The notes: generated by a model from the sequence alone, not told the origin. Counted from the first letter of the stretch, positions 9,531-18,721 are shown. The stretch: 64,000 nt of DNA from Roseateles sp. (GCA_016790285.1 JAEUPJ010000030.1:62001-126000), one strand, 5' to 3'. A program made the numbers and translations.

Positions 9531-9548
9531 CGTTGCGGAGTCGCAACG
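9531..9548. promoter_or_regulatory. Inverted repeat in the divergent porin/coq7 control region
   Basis: Perfect 7-bp inverted repeat CGTTGCG-GAGT-CGCAACG, 46 bases before coq7 and about 130 bases upstream of the second porin start. It could be an operator or an mRNA hairpin. No known regulator motif is recognised. The rest of this 193-base intergenic region shows a further hairpin at 9449-9463 (CTCAC-CTCCT-GTGAG). Confidence 0.35.
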
Positions 9549-9593
9549 TCATGCGCCTTTCACCTATCCTTCATCGAAACATTGGTTAACTGA

Positions 9594-10256
9594 ATGCAAA
9601 CCGCAGCAAGCAACACACAACGCCGCGCACATGACTGGCAGGACCGGTTGATCGGCGCTCTCGATGCGGGCCTGCGAACTGTGTTTGTACCCACACGGGC
9701 CTCGCGGCCAAATCCATCGGCAGGCATCGCGCCCGTGGAGATGGACGAAACGCAACGGCGGGAGGCCGCTGCGCTGATGCGGGTGAATCACGTCGGCGAG
9801 ATCTGCGCGCAGGCGCTGTATCAGTCGCAGGCCTTGTTCAGCCGCACGGCGTCGCTGCGCCAGCATTTCGATGAAGCCGGCCAGGAGGAGCTCGACCATC
9901 TCGCATGGACGGCGGACCGCATCCAGGAGCTCGGCGGCCACACCAGTCACCTGGCGCCACTGTGGTGGATGGGCGCTTTTGCGTGGGGCAGCCTGGCCGG
10001 GCTGGCCGGGGACAAGTGGAGCCTCGGGTTCGTCGTGGAGACCGAGCGCCAGGTCGAAGCCCACCTCGCCGGGCATCTGGACCGGCTGCCAGCCCAGGAC
10101 ACGCCCTCCCGCGCCATCGTGGCGCAAATGAAAGCCGAGGAAGCGGCCCACGCCGACGCCGCGCTGGCGGCAGGCGCAAGCACCCTGCCCGCACCGATTC
10201 CCGCGCTGATGCGTGCGGCGGCCAAGGTCATGACGACCGTGGCGCACCGCATCTGA
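9594..10256 (+). CDS. coq7: 3-demethoxyubiquinol 3-hydroxylase Coq7
   Basis: A membrane-associated di-iron enzyme (220 aa) for the last ring hydroxylation in ubiquinone biosynthesis. The two-fold four-helix ferritin-like core has the iron-binding motifs [35 protein letters not shown] and AEEAAHA. Length fits the betaproteobacterial Coq7 family, which replaces UbiF in these organisms. The gene stands alone, divergent from the porin and convergent with the OsmC-like gene, whose stop abuts its own stop. The ATG at 9594 gives the expected N-terminus. Confidence 0.96.
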   Translation: MQTAASNTQRRAHDWQDRLIGALDAGLRTVFVPTRASRPNPSAGIAPVEMDETQRREAAALMRVNHVGEICAQALYQSQALFSRTASLRQHFDEAGQEELDHLAWTADRIQELGGHTSHLAPLWWMGAFAWGSLAGLAGDKWSLGFVVETERQVEAHLAGHLDRLPAQDTPSRAIVAQMKAEEAAHADAALAAGASTLPAPIPALMRAAAKVMTTVAHRI

Positions 10257-10694
10257 TCAGGCTTCGACGACCTCGAACGACGTGCTGATGGCCGATGTCC
10301 TGGCCAGCATGGCGGTGGCCGAACAGTACTTTTCGTGCGATAGCGCGACGGCGCGCTCGACGATTTCGGGCTTCAGCGCCTTGCCGCTGACCACGAAGTG
10401 GAAATGGATGGCGGTGAACACCTTGGGGTCGCTGGTCGCGCGCTCGGCTTTCAATACCACCTTGCAGCCGCGCACGTCGTGGCGGCCACGCTTGAGGATG
10501 AGCACGACGTCGTAGGCCGTGCAGCCGCCGGTGCCCGCGAGCACCGTCTCCATGGGGCGCGGCGCCAGGTTGCGGCCGCCGCCGTCCGGTGCGCCATCCA
10601 TGGACAGCACATGGCCGCTGCCCGTCTCGGCCACGAAGGTCATGCCACTCGGGCCTTCAGGGCCCAGCCAACTGACGGTGCATTCCATGGTCAT
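10257..10694 (-). CDS. OsmC-family peroxiredoxin-like protein
   Basis: An OsmC/Ohr-fold protein (145 aa) of the YhfA-like branch. The first conserved cysteine is in GTGGCTAYDVVLIL, which is the OsmC helix motif, and the second in SHEKYCSATAML. Members with both cysteines reduce organic hydroperoxides, or their role is unknown. This branch is often annotated only as OsmC family. A second in-frame Met two codons in (10688) is a possible start. The gene faces a candidate small RNA gene and ilvA upstream, and converges on coq7. Confidence 0.88.
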   Translation of the reverse strand: MTMECTVSWLGPEGPSGMTFVAETGSGHVLSMDGAPDGGGRNLAPRPMETVLAGTGGCTAYDVVLILKRGRHDVRGCKVVLKAERATSDPKVFTAIHFHFVVSGKALKPEIVERAVALSHEKYCSATAMLARTSAISTSFEVVEA

Positions 10695-10731
10695 CTAGAG
10701 TCAAAGCCCCAATTCGTTCACAGAAAACTTA

Positions 10732-10761
10732 TTGCAGCGCAGCATAACGCGGCGCTACACT
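10732..10761 (+). promoter_or_regulatory. Predicted sigma-70 promoter of the candidate small RNA
   Basis: TTGCAG (10732-10737), 18 bases, TACACT (10756-10761) resembles a sigma-70 promoter with start near 10768. No coding gene starts until 10933, and a strong terminator lies at 10823-10854, so the promoter would drive a short transcript. Confidence 0.5.
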
Positions 10762-10770
10762 GCCACCCAA

Positions 10771-10786
10771 GCGAAAACGTTTTCGC
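10771..10786. promoter_or_regulatory. 16-bp perfect palindrome at the start of the candidate small RNA
   Basis: GCGAAAACGTTTTCGC is a perfect palindrome with the central CG and flanking A/T runs typical of LacI/GalR-family operators. It begins about three bases after the predicted transcription start, where a bound repressor would block transcription. In RNA form it could also fold as a 6-bp hairpin with loop ACGU. Confidence 0.45.
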
Positions 10787-10822
10787 ACCGATTGTCTCCT
10801 CCACCGCCTCCATGGTGGATTC

Positions 10823-10854
10823 AACCCGAGCTTGCAAGAGCTCGGGTTTTTTTT
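10823..10854 (+). terminator. Strong rho-independent terminator
   Basis: Stem AACCCGAGCT, loop TGCAAG, stem AGCTCGGGTT, then a run of eight T from 10847. It lies on the plus strand between the predicted sRNA promoter and ilvA and ends no protein-coding gene. Confidence 0.88.
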
Positions 10855-10932
10855 CGCCGAAGGCAGCCTGCGTCGCCGCATCAGGGGTGTCCCCTATCAT
10901 GCGGCGCCGCAACAAGACTGCATGGAGACTCG

Positions 10933-12519
<1,587 letters not shown>

Positions 12520-12552
12520 GTTGAAATCCGGGGGTCTTCAACCTCGCGCACC

Positions 12553-13626
12553 ATGACCGTTGCCCAACAGTCGCTGATCTCTCCCACGGCCAACCCCGAG
12601 CTGGAACGGGCGCTGCGTGACCGCGTCGACCGTCGCTCGGCGATTGCCGGCGGCCTCGGCGAACTGGAACCCCTGGCCGTTCGCCTGGGCCTGGTGCAGA
12701 ACAGCCTCACCCCGCGCTTTCGCGACCCGGTGCTCGGGCTGTTCGCGGCCGATCACGGCATCGTCGTCGACGGCGTCGGCGCCCAGTGGGGGCGGGCCAC
12801 GAAAGACCAGGTCCAGATGGCCCTGCATGCGCAGCTGCCCGTGTCGGTCTTTGCGCGGCTGCAGGGCCTGCACCTGACGGTGGTGGACTGCGGCGTGGCC
12901 GAGAACCTGCCGCCGCACGCACGGCTGCTGGCCCGCAAGGTGGCACACGGCACGCGCAACGCCCGAACGGCCCACGCCATGAGCGTGGACCAGGCCCACG
13001 CCGGCGTGCGCGTCGGCATGGAGATCGCCGACAACCTGCCCGGCAACGTGCTGGCCTGCGCCGCCATGGGGCAGGGCTCGCCGGAGTGTGCCGCCCTCAT
13101 CCTGGCCCGCCTGTCCGATCAATCCGTGCGCGACTTCGTCGTCTCCGGGCCCACGATGCGCCAGGACGACCTCGTGCACCTGCTCGACGTGCTGCACGGC
13201 GCACTGGCCCGCCATCGCGACGCCAAGGAGCCCATGGACGTGCTCGCCGCGTTCGGCGGCCACGAGATCGCGGTCATGGTGGGCGCCATGCTGGTGGCTG
13301 CGAGCAAGCGCAGCCTCATCATCGTGGACGGCATCGCGGCGTGTGCGGCGCTGAAGCTGGCGTCGCTCATCTGCGCGCCGGTGACCGACTACGCCGTGTT
13401 CTGCCGCAGCCATGTGCACCGCGGGCTGGACGAGGCCCTGGCCCTCTTTCACGCCTCGGCCTTGCTGGAGCTGGGCATGGACAGCGCCGACGGCACCGGT
13501 GCCGCCCTGGCCTGGCCCATGATCCGCGCCGCCGCCGCCCTGCTGACCGATCTGCACGAAGTGGCCGAAGCGCGCGTCGCGCCGCGGCCCGAGATCGGCG
13601 CCAACATTCCCACGCTGGGCGCCTGA
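12553..13626 (+). CDS. CobT-like phosphoribosyltransferase with altered active site
   Basis: The whole 357-aa protein aligns by eye with nicotinate-nucleotide:dimethylbenzimidazole phosphoribosyltransferase: AADHGIVVDGVGA near the start, RKVAHGTRNARTAHAMS, FGGHEIAVMVGAML, VDGIAACAAL and DGTGAALAWP. Two hallmark motifs are changed. The family motif GEMGIGNTT, with a catalytic glutamate, reads AAMGQGSPE here (residues 170-178, Ala171). The GEGTGA motif with the catalytic base reads ADGTGA (Asp313). Canonical CobT activates the lower ligand base of cobalamin. Loss of both glutamates suggests a different substrate, a regulatory role or decay. No other cobalamin gene is in the window. It follows ilvA by 33 bases and may share its transcript. 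Confidence 0.75.
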   Translation: MTVAQQSLISPTANPELERALRDRVDRRSAIAGGLGELEPLAVRLGLVQNSLTPRFRDPVLGLFAADHGIVVDGVGAQWGRATKDQVQMALHAQLPVSVFARLQGLHLTVVDCGVAENLPPHARLLARKVAHGTRNARTAHAMSVDQAHAGVRVGMEIADNLPGNVLACAAMGQGSPECAALILARLSDQSVRDFVVSGPTMRQDDLVHLLDVLHGALARHRDAKEPMDVLAAFGGHEIAVMVGAMLVAASKRSLIIVDGIAACAALKLASLICAPVTDYAVFCRSHVHRGLDEALALFHASALLELGMDSADGTGAALAWPMIRAAAALLTDLHEVAEARVAPRPEIGANIPTLGA

Positions 13627-13649
13627 GCGCCTGAAACCGCCCGGTCGCC

Positions 13650-14297
13650 TCAGCGCGGCTGCGCCTCTGCGCCGCCGCGTCCGGTCATGCCGGGCTGGCC
13701 AGCGGGCGGTGCCCCGTAGACCGAGGGCATGGCTGCCGGCACCGGGGCGGGCATCGCCCCCGCCGGTGGGTTGGCCCGCAGCGGCACGCCGGCATCGCCC
13801 GGATTCGGGTTGCCACCCAGCACCACGTTGGACGGTTGCGCCGGCGGCAGCGAGCCGGTGGCCGGCGCTGCGGGCGGGCTGATCTGCAGCACCTGCACGG
13901 GCGCCTGGCCGGCCGCGCCGAGGCTGGCGCTGCGCGCATCCACACGCAGCAGGCGCAACTCGCCGTCAACCACCGCGCCCACGCGCACCGTGCGCGCCAC
14001 GCCGTCGACCTCGATCAGCGCCACGCCCTCGCCCGCTTCGGCCGCCTTGGCGTTCTTGGGCGCCACGACTCCCAGCAGGCGCAGCCGCGTGGACGCCGCC
14101 ACCTCAGGCTCCGCCGCCTGCTCGGCCGCCGTCACGCCGAGCAATCGACCGAGGTCGACCTGCGCCGCACGGCCCTGCCCCGCGGACAGCACCGAGCCAG
14201 GCATCGGCAGCGGCCGGGCGAACAATTGCAGGCCCCAGTAGGCCACGGAGCCGCCGAGCAGCAGCCACACCGAAAACGCCATGAATCGAGCAACCAT
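13650..14297 (-). CDS. gspC: Type II secretion system protein GspC, short form
   Basis: The inner-membrane component (215 aa) that links the inner-membrane platform to the secretin GspD. A short cytoplasmic N-terminus is followed by a membrane helix (about residues 5-25) and the periplasmic homology region at about 60-135, with LRLLGVVAPKNAK and GVALIEVDGVARTVRVG. The rest is a Pro/Ala/Gly-rich tail. The usual C-terminal PDZ or coiled-coil domain is missing. Such short GspC proteins occur in betaproteobacteria, so this need not be a truncation. The gene is divergent from gspG, 54 bases away. Confidence 0.8.
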   Translation of the reverse strand: MVARFMAFSVWLLLGGSVAYWGLQLFARPLPMPGSVLSAGQGRAAQVDLGRLLGVTAAEQAAEPEVAASTRLRLLGVVAPKNAKAAEAGEGVALIEVDGVARTVRVGAVVDGELRLLRVDARSASLGAAGQAPVQVLQISPPAAPATGSLPPAQPSNVVLGGNPNPGDAGVPLRANPPAGAMPAPVPAAMPSVYGAPPAGQPGMTGRGGAEAQPR

Positions 14298-14351
14298 CAG
14301 CCCATTATGATGGCCCGCTCACCGCTGCTTCGCGCTTCCACGCTTCCAGAC

Positions 14352-14774
14352 ATGCGCCGTTACTCCCTTGCCCGCGGCTTCACGCTGATCGAACTGCTGG
14401 TCGTGCTCGTCATCATTGGCGTGCTTGCGGCCCTGGTCGTGCCCAACGTGCTCGACCGCGCCGAAGACGCCCGCGTCACCGCGGCGCGCACCGACGTCAA
14501 CAACCTCATGCAGGCGCTGAAGATGTACAAGCTGGACAACCAGCGCTACCCGAGCGGCGAGCAGGGGCTTGACGCGCTGGTCCGCAAGCCCAGCACCGGC
14601 AACCCGCCGCCCAACTGGAAGCCCTACCTCGAGAAGCTCCCCAACGACCCCTGGGGCCACCCCTACCAGTACGCCAACCCGGGCGTGAAGGGCGAGGTCG
14701 ATGTCTACAGCTTTGGCGCCGACGGCCGCTCCGGCGGCGAGGGCCGTGACGCAGACATCGGTTCCTGGCAGTAA
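14352..14774 (+). CDS. gspG: Type II secretion system major pseudopilin GspG
   Basis: The major subunit (140 aa) of the type II secretion pseudopilus. The prepilin leader MRRYSLARG is cut by the prepilin peptidase before FTLIELLVVLVIIGVLAALV, with the invariant Glu at +5. The globular part has the GspG signature KMYKLDNQRYPSGEQGLDAL and the calcium-binding C-terminal region ending SFGADGRSGGEGRDADIGSW. The start at 14352 gives a nine-residue leader. ATGs at 14307 and 14310 are in frame and would lengthen it by about 15 residues. No clear ribosome-binding site separates these choices. First gene of the gspGHIJKLMNDEF run. Confidence 0.95.
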   Translation: MRRYSLARGFTLIELLVVLVIIGVLAALVVPNVLDRAEDARVTAARTDVNNLMQALKMYKLDNQRYPSGEQGLDALVRKPSTGNPPPNWKPYLEKLPNDPWGHPYQYANPGVKGEVDVYSFGADGRSGGEGRDADIGSWQ

Positions 14775-15258
14775 GCCTTTGCGCCTCCCGGCTGACGGTC
14801 GGCGAGACCGTCGCACCCACCCCGGCGGCTTCACGCTCATCGAGCTGCTCGTCGTCGTGGCGCTCATCGCCATCAGCAGCGCCACCATCATGCTGGCCCT
14901 GCGCGACCCGGCCGAGCTGCAACTGCAGCGCGAGGCGCAGCGCCTGGCTGCGCTGCTCGAAACCGCCCGCGCCGAAAGCCGCGCGTCGGGGCTGACGGTG
15001 CGCTGGATCCCCAAGGGCCTGAAGAGCGGTGAAGACTTCCGCTTCGAAGGCCTGCCGCGCACCCTGCCCCTGCCCACGCGCTGGCTGGGCGACCCGGTGG
15101 CCGTGCTGATCGACAACGCCACCGCCGCCAACCCCGGCCTCACGCTCGGCCCCGAGCCGGTCATCCCCGCACAGCGGCTGCGCCTGCAGCTCGGCAGCCA
15201 GCAACTGGTGCTGGGCACCGACGGCCTGGGGCCCTTCGACGTCGTCGCCCCGCCATGA
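14746..15258 (+). CDS. gspH: Type II secretion system minor pseudopilin GspH
   Basis: A minor pseudopilin with cleavage site GGFTLIELLVVVALIAISSA followed by a small beta-rich domain (LRLQLGSQQLVLGTDGLGPF). The start is uncertain. The frame is open from an ATG at 14701, deep inside gspG. The GTG at 14746, used here, overlaps gspG by 29 bases and leaves a 29-residue leader. A TTG at 14779 would leave 18. The prepilin motif and neighbours make the assignment secure. The stop overlaps the gspI start. Confidence 0.88.
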   Translation: MTQTSVPGSKPLRLPADGRRDRRTHPGGFTLIELLVVVALIAISSATIMLALRDPAELQLQREAQRLAALLETARAESRASGLTVRWIPKGLKSGEDFRFEGLPRTLPLPTRWLGDPVAVLIDNATAANPGLTLGPEPVIPAQRLRLQLGSQQLVLGTDGLGPFDVVAPP

Positions 15259-15623
15259 AGGCAGCACGCGGTTTCACCCTCATCGAGGTGCTCGTGGCCC
15301 TCCTCATCGTCGCCATCGCGCTGGGGGCGGGCATCAAGGCGGCCGGGGCGCTGGGCAACAACGCCGAGCGGCTGGCCCAGGTGAGCGCGGCGCAGTGGTG
15401 CGCCGAGAACCTGCTGACCGAGTTGCGCCTGCAGCAGCAGTCGCAGAACCAGTTCCCCGACATCGGCGAGTCGCCCTTCAGCTGCGAGCAGCTCGGCCGC
15501 AGCTACAGCGGCAAGCTCAAGGTCAGCCCCACGCCCAACCCGAATTTCCGCCGGGTGGACGCCGCCGTTGCCGACGACCGCGGCACGCCGCTGCTGAGCC
15601 TGTCGACCATCATGGGCAAGTGA
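15255..15623 (+). CDS. gspI: Type II secretion system minor pseudopilin GspI
   Basis: A minor pseudopilin (122 aa) with leader MKAARG before FTLIEVLVALLIVAIALGAG. The GspI domain contains the conserved AQWCAENLLTELRL segment. GspI nucleates the pseudopilus tip with GspJ and GspK. It starts by ATGA overlap with gspH, and its stop overlaps the gspJ start (TGATG). Confidence 0.93.
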   Translation: MKAARGFTLIEVLVALLIVAIALGAGIKAAGALGNNAERLAQVSAAQWCAENLLTELRLQQQSQNQFPDIGESPFSCEQLGRSYSGKLKVSPTPNPNFRRVDAAVADDRGTPLLSLSTIMGK

Positions 15624-16267
15624 TGATGCAGCGGGCCCGCGTCAGCCGAGGCCTCGCGCCGGCCGGCTTCACCCTCGTCGAGGTGCTCGTCGCCCTGGTG
15701 GTCATGGCCACGATGGCCGCGATGGCCTGGCGCGGCATCGACGCCCTCGTGCGCAGCCGCGAAGTGGCACAGGCCCACCTGGCCCAGACGGCGCGGCTGC
15801 AAACGGTCATGGCGCAGTGGGAAGTCGACCTGCGCGCCCTGCAGGACAGCCACAGTGCCGTGCAGCCCCTGGCCTTTGACGGCGGCAACCTCGTGCTCAC
15901 CCGCCAGGCCAGCACCGGGCTGCAGGTGGTGGTGTGGAGCCTGCGCGAGGGCAGCCTCTGGCGCTGGGAGAGCCCGGCCGTGCGCACCGTGCAGGACCTG
16001 GAGGACCAGCGCCAGCGCGGCCTGCAGCAACTGGCCCAGCGCAACCCGGCCCTGCGCGCCTTCGACGGCGTCGCGGGCTGGCAGTTCTACTGCTACTGGA
16101 ACACCGCCTGGGCGAACTGCCAATCCACCGGCACGACGAACAGCAGCGCCGGGCCGGTGCGGACCACGACCACGACGCCCGACGGCCTGCGCATCTCCAT
16201 GCAGTTCGCCGACGGCAGCGGGCTGAGCGGCACGCTCACCCGTCAGCTCGAGGTCACCGTCCGATGA
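15623..16267 (+). CDS. gspJ: Type II secretion system minor pseudopilin GspJ
   Basis: A minor pseudopilin (214 aa) with leader ending PAG before FTLVEVLVALVVMATMAAMA. It is followed by the GspJ domain with AWRGIDALVRSR, QWEVDLRAL and the late W-Y-rich segment GWQFYCYWNTAWANC. The open frame begins further upstream, but the ATG at 15623 overlaps the gspI stop and gives a normal leader. Its stop overlaps the gspK start by four bases. It is part of the GspI-J-K tip complex. Confidence 0.93.
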   Translation: MMQRARVSRGLAPAGFTLVEVLVALVVMATMAAMAWRGIDALVRSREVAQAHLAQTARLQTVMAQWEVDLRALQDSHSAVQPLAFDGGNLVLTRQASTGLQVVVWSLREGSLWRWESPAVRTVQDLEDQRQRGLQQLAQRNPALRAFDGVAGWQFYCYWNTAWANCQSTGTTNSSAGPVRTTTTTPDGLRISMQFADGSGLSGTLTRQLEVTVR

Positions 16268-17382
16268 GCCGCGCCCACCCGCAGCGCGGTGCGGCCCTGC
16301 TCACCGCCATGATCATCGTCACGCTGATTGCCAGCCTGGCTGCCGGCATGGTGTGGCAGCAGTACCGCGCCGTGCAGATCGAGGCAGCCGACCGCGCCCG
16401 CGCGCAAAGCGCCTGGATCCTGCAGGGCGCCCTCGACTGGGCGCGCCTCATCCTGCAGGAAGACGCCAAGCAAAACCGCAACAAGCCCGTCGATCACCTC
16501 GGCGAGCCCTGGGCCGTGCCGCTGGCCGAGGCGCGGCTGTCGACCTTCCTGGCCGCGGACAAGAGCGCCACCAGCGACGACGACGGCCCCGAAGCCTTCC
16601 TCTCGGGCAGCATCGAGGACGCGCAAAGCCGCTACAACCTGCGTGCCCTGCTCGGCGGACAGCAGGTGCCCGCATTGGAGCAGCGGGTGCTCGAGCGGCT
16701 GTGCAGCCAGGTCAATGCGCCCGCCGGCACGGCCGCAGTCATCATTGCGGGGCTGCGCGAGGCGTACCCCGCCAGCACCACGGGCACGGGCACGGGCACG
16801 GGCACGGGCACTGGAACCAGCGGCAGCACGACCGGCGCCACCACCGGCACCACCACCGGAACCACCACGCCCACCAGCTCGACCGGCGGCACCACGCCCG
16901 GCAACGGCACCGGCACGACCACCACGACCACCCAGACCCAGACCCGCGACACCGGCCCGCTGCAACCGGCCGGGCTGGACCAGCTCAACTGGCTCGGCCT
17001 CGACGCGGAGACCATCAAGCGGCTGCAGCCCTACGTCGTGCTGCTGCCCGCGGCCACACCGGTCAACCTCAACACGGCCCCGCGGGAAGTCATCGCCGCG
17101 CTCTTCGATGGCGTGGACCTCGCCACCGCCGAGCGCCTCGTGCAAGGCCGCAAGGCCAAGCCCCTGAACGACGTGGCCACCGATGCCGCCGTCTACCTGC
17201 CGCCCGACGCCCTTGCGCAGGCCACGGCATCGCGTGCGGCCGTGGTGTCGTCGTATTTCATCGTCACCGGCAGGCTGCGGCTGGAAGAACGCCAGCTCGA
17301 ACAGCGTTCTCTCATCCGACGCAACAACCTCAAGATGGAAGTGCTGGCCCGCGAGCGCATCAACCAGTTGCTGGATCGGTGA
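16264..17382 (+). CDS. gspK: Type II secretion system minor pseudopilin GspK with Thr/Gly-rich insert
   Basis: The largest minor pseudopilin (372 aa) and the cap of the pseudopilus. Its leader ends QRG before AALLTAMIIVTLIASLAAGM. As usual for GspK, the residue at +5 is not Glu. Family segments include SRYNLRALLGGQQ and the helix-hairpin-helix-like PVNLNTAPREVIAALFDG. The protein is about 50 residues longer than usual because of a low-complexity Thr/Gly/Ser stretch at about residues 170-235, partly encoded by a hexanucleotide repeat. The ATG at 16264 overlaps the gspJ stop. Confidence 0.92.
   Translation: MSRAHPQRGAALLTAMIIVTLIASLAAGMVWQQYRAVQIEAADRARAQSAWILQGALDWARLILQEDAKQNRNKPVDHLGEPWAVPLAEARLSTFLAADKSATSDDDGPEAFLSGSIEDAQSRYNLRALLGGQQVPALEQRVLERLCSQVNAPAGTAAVIIAGLREAYPASTTGTGTGTGTGTGTSGSTTGATTGTTTGTTTPTSSTGGTTPGNGTGTTTTTTQTQTRDTGPLQPAGLDQLNWLGLDAETIKRLQPYVVLLPAATPVNLNTAPREVIAALFDGVDLATAERLVQGRKAKPLNDVATDAAVYLPPDALAQATASRAAVVSSYFIVTGRLRLEERQLEQRSLIRRNNLKMEVLARERINQLLDR
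16780..16815. repeat. In-frame hexanucleotide repeat (ACGGGC) in gspK
   Basis: Five perfect copies of ACGGGC (16780-16809), followed by a degenerate copy ACTGGA. They encode a Thr-Gly ladder in the low-complexity loop of GspK. The unit is six bases, so copy-number changes would lengthen or shorten the loop without a frameshift. Confidence 0.9.
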
Positions 17383-17482
17383 TGCCCCGAAGTCGAAGCC
17401 GGCTACACCTGTTCACCGTGCGCCTGAGGCCATCGCCGGGAACGTCACGCCCCCCTCCTAGAATGCGCCGCGCCTTCACCCT

Positions 17483-18721
17483 ATGAGCACCCTGCTGCTG
17501 TTCCTGCCCCCGCGGACGCGCCTGCGCGCGCCGGGCCGCGCCGTGCCCGATGCACCGCTGCGCGAGTATGAGTACGCCCTCACGACAGACGGCCGCCAGC
17601 TCAGCGGGCAAGGCCGTGCCGCGCCAGCCTCGCTGCCGGCGGCCGACAGCGTGATCGCCGTCGTCGGCGAGTCCGACATCAGCTGGCGGCGCGTGGAGCT
17701 GCCGCGGGCTGGCCGCCAGATGCGCGCGGCACTGGCGGGCAAGCTCGAGGAGTCGCTGCTCGACGAGCCCGACACCCTGCACTTCGCGCTCGAGCCCGAC
17801 GCCCTGGGTGGCGACACCGCCTGGGTCGCCATCACGTCCCGCCCCTGGCTTGCCGAGCACCTCGCCCAGCTGGAAGCCGCCCAGGTCTTCATCGACCGCG
17901 TGGCCCCGCTGTCCTGGCCGGACGAACTCGCGCGCGGCCACTTCTTCGAGGCCAACGGCGACAAGGCCGGCAGCGGCATCGCGCTGCGCTGGAGTCATGT
18001 CGACGGGGTCGCCACGCTGCCGCTGGAAGGCGGCCTCGCCCGCCAGCTCTTCCCGCCGGGCCTCGTGCATGCCGCGCAATGGACGGCTACACCGCCCGTG
18101 GCCACGGCTGCCGAGCGCTGGCTGGGCACGACCGTTACCGTGCAGACGCCGTCGCAACGGGCGCTGGCCGTCATCGACAGCGCCTGGGACCTGCGCCAGT
18201 TCGACCTCGCCCCGCGCGCCCGTGGCGTGCGCGCGCTGCGCCTGATCACGCGTGAGTTCATGCGCAAGCCCTGGCGCCCGGTGCGCATCGGGCTGGCTGG
18301 CCTCGCCCTCGTGCAGTTGCTCGGCCTGAACCTCTGGGCCTGGCACCAGAAGCGCGAGATCAACGCGCGCCGCGAGGCCGTCACCGCCACGCTCACCGGC
18401 GCCTTCCCGCAGGTGCGTGCCATCCTGGACGCGCCGGTACAGATGCAAAAGCAGCTCGACCTGCTGCGCGTGAATGCCGGCAGCATCGGCGAGCAGGACC
18501 TCGAAGCCCTGCTCGGCGCAGCCGCCACCGCCTGGCCGGGCGACCGCCCCCCCACCGAAGCGCTGGCCTTCGAGCCGGGACGCCTCACCGTGTCGGCCCA
18601 GGGCTGGAGCCCGACGCAGATCGACAACTTCCGCAACCAGTTGCGCAGCGAAGGCTGGCAACTGGACGCCAGCGAGGGCAAGCTGACCATCAGCCGCGCC
18701 AGCGCCCAAGGACGCAGCTGA
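17483..18721 (+). CDS. gspL: Type II secretion system protein GspL
   Basis: The inner-membrane platform protein (412 aa) that anchors the ATPase GspE. The cytoplasmic actin-like domain spans residues 1 to about 250, with LVESDISWRRVELP-type strand GESDISWRRVELPRAG. There is one membrane helix at about 270-290 (IGLAGLALVQLLGLNLWAW) and a periplasmic ferredoxin-like domain ending at 412. It starts 100 bases after gspK, the largest gap in the cluster, where a TAGAAT hexamer at 17458-17463 might be a -10 box for an internal promoter. Its stop overlaps the gspM start. Confidence 0.92.
   Translation: MSTLLLFLPPRTRLRAPGRAVPDAPLREYEYALTTDGRQLSGQGRAAPASLPAADSVIAVVGESDISWRRVELPRAGRQMRAALAGKLEESLLDEPDTLHFALEPDALGGDTAWVAITSRPWLAEHLAQLEAAQVFIDRVAPLSWPDELARGHFFEANGDKAGSGIALRWSHVDGVATLPLEGGLARQLFPPGLVHAAQWTATPPVATAAERWLGTTVTVQTPSQRALAVIDSAWDLRQFDLAPRARGVRALRLITREFMRKPWRPVRIGLAGLALVQLLGLNLWAWHQKREINARREAVTATLTGAFPQVRAILDAPVQMQKQLDLLRVNAGSIGEQDLEALLGAAATAWPGDRPPTEALAFEPGRLTVSAQGWSPTQIDNFRNQLRSEGWQLDASEGKLTISRASAQGRS

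Larger units (their letters stand above)
10768..10854 (+). ncRNA. Candidate small RNA with anti-Shine-Dalgarno loops
   Basis: A predicted stand-alone transcript of about 87 nt. A sigma-70-like promoter precedes it and a textbook terminator ends it. Within lie a 5' hairpin GCGAAA-ACGT-TTTCGC (10771-10786), a single-stranded run TCTCCTCC (10795-10802), a second hairpin TCCACC-GCCTCCAT-GGTGGA (10800-10819) whose loop exposes CCTCC, and the terminator stem. CU-rich loops complementary to Shine-Dalgarno sequences are typical of trans-acting bacterial sRNAs. I recall a family of toxic betaproteobacterial sRNAs with such loops, but cannot test membership. No good open reading frame fits inside. The alternative is a leader/attenuator of ilvA, but the terminator is 78 bases before that start and carries no leader peptide rich in branched-chain codons. 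Confidence 0.5.

Noticed and set aside
16780..16815. CRISPR or VNTR array
   Set aside because: The unit is six bases without spacers, in frame within gspK; it is a simple coding repeat.
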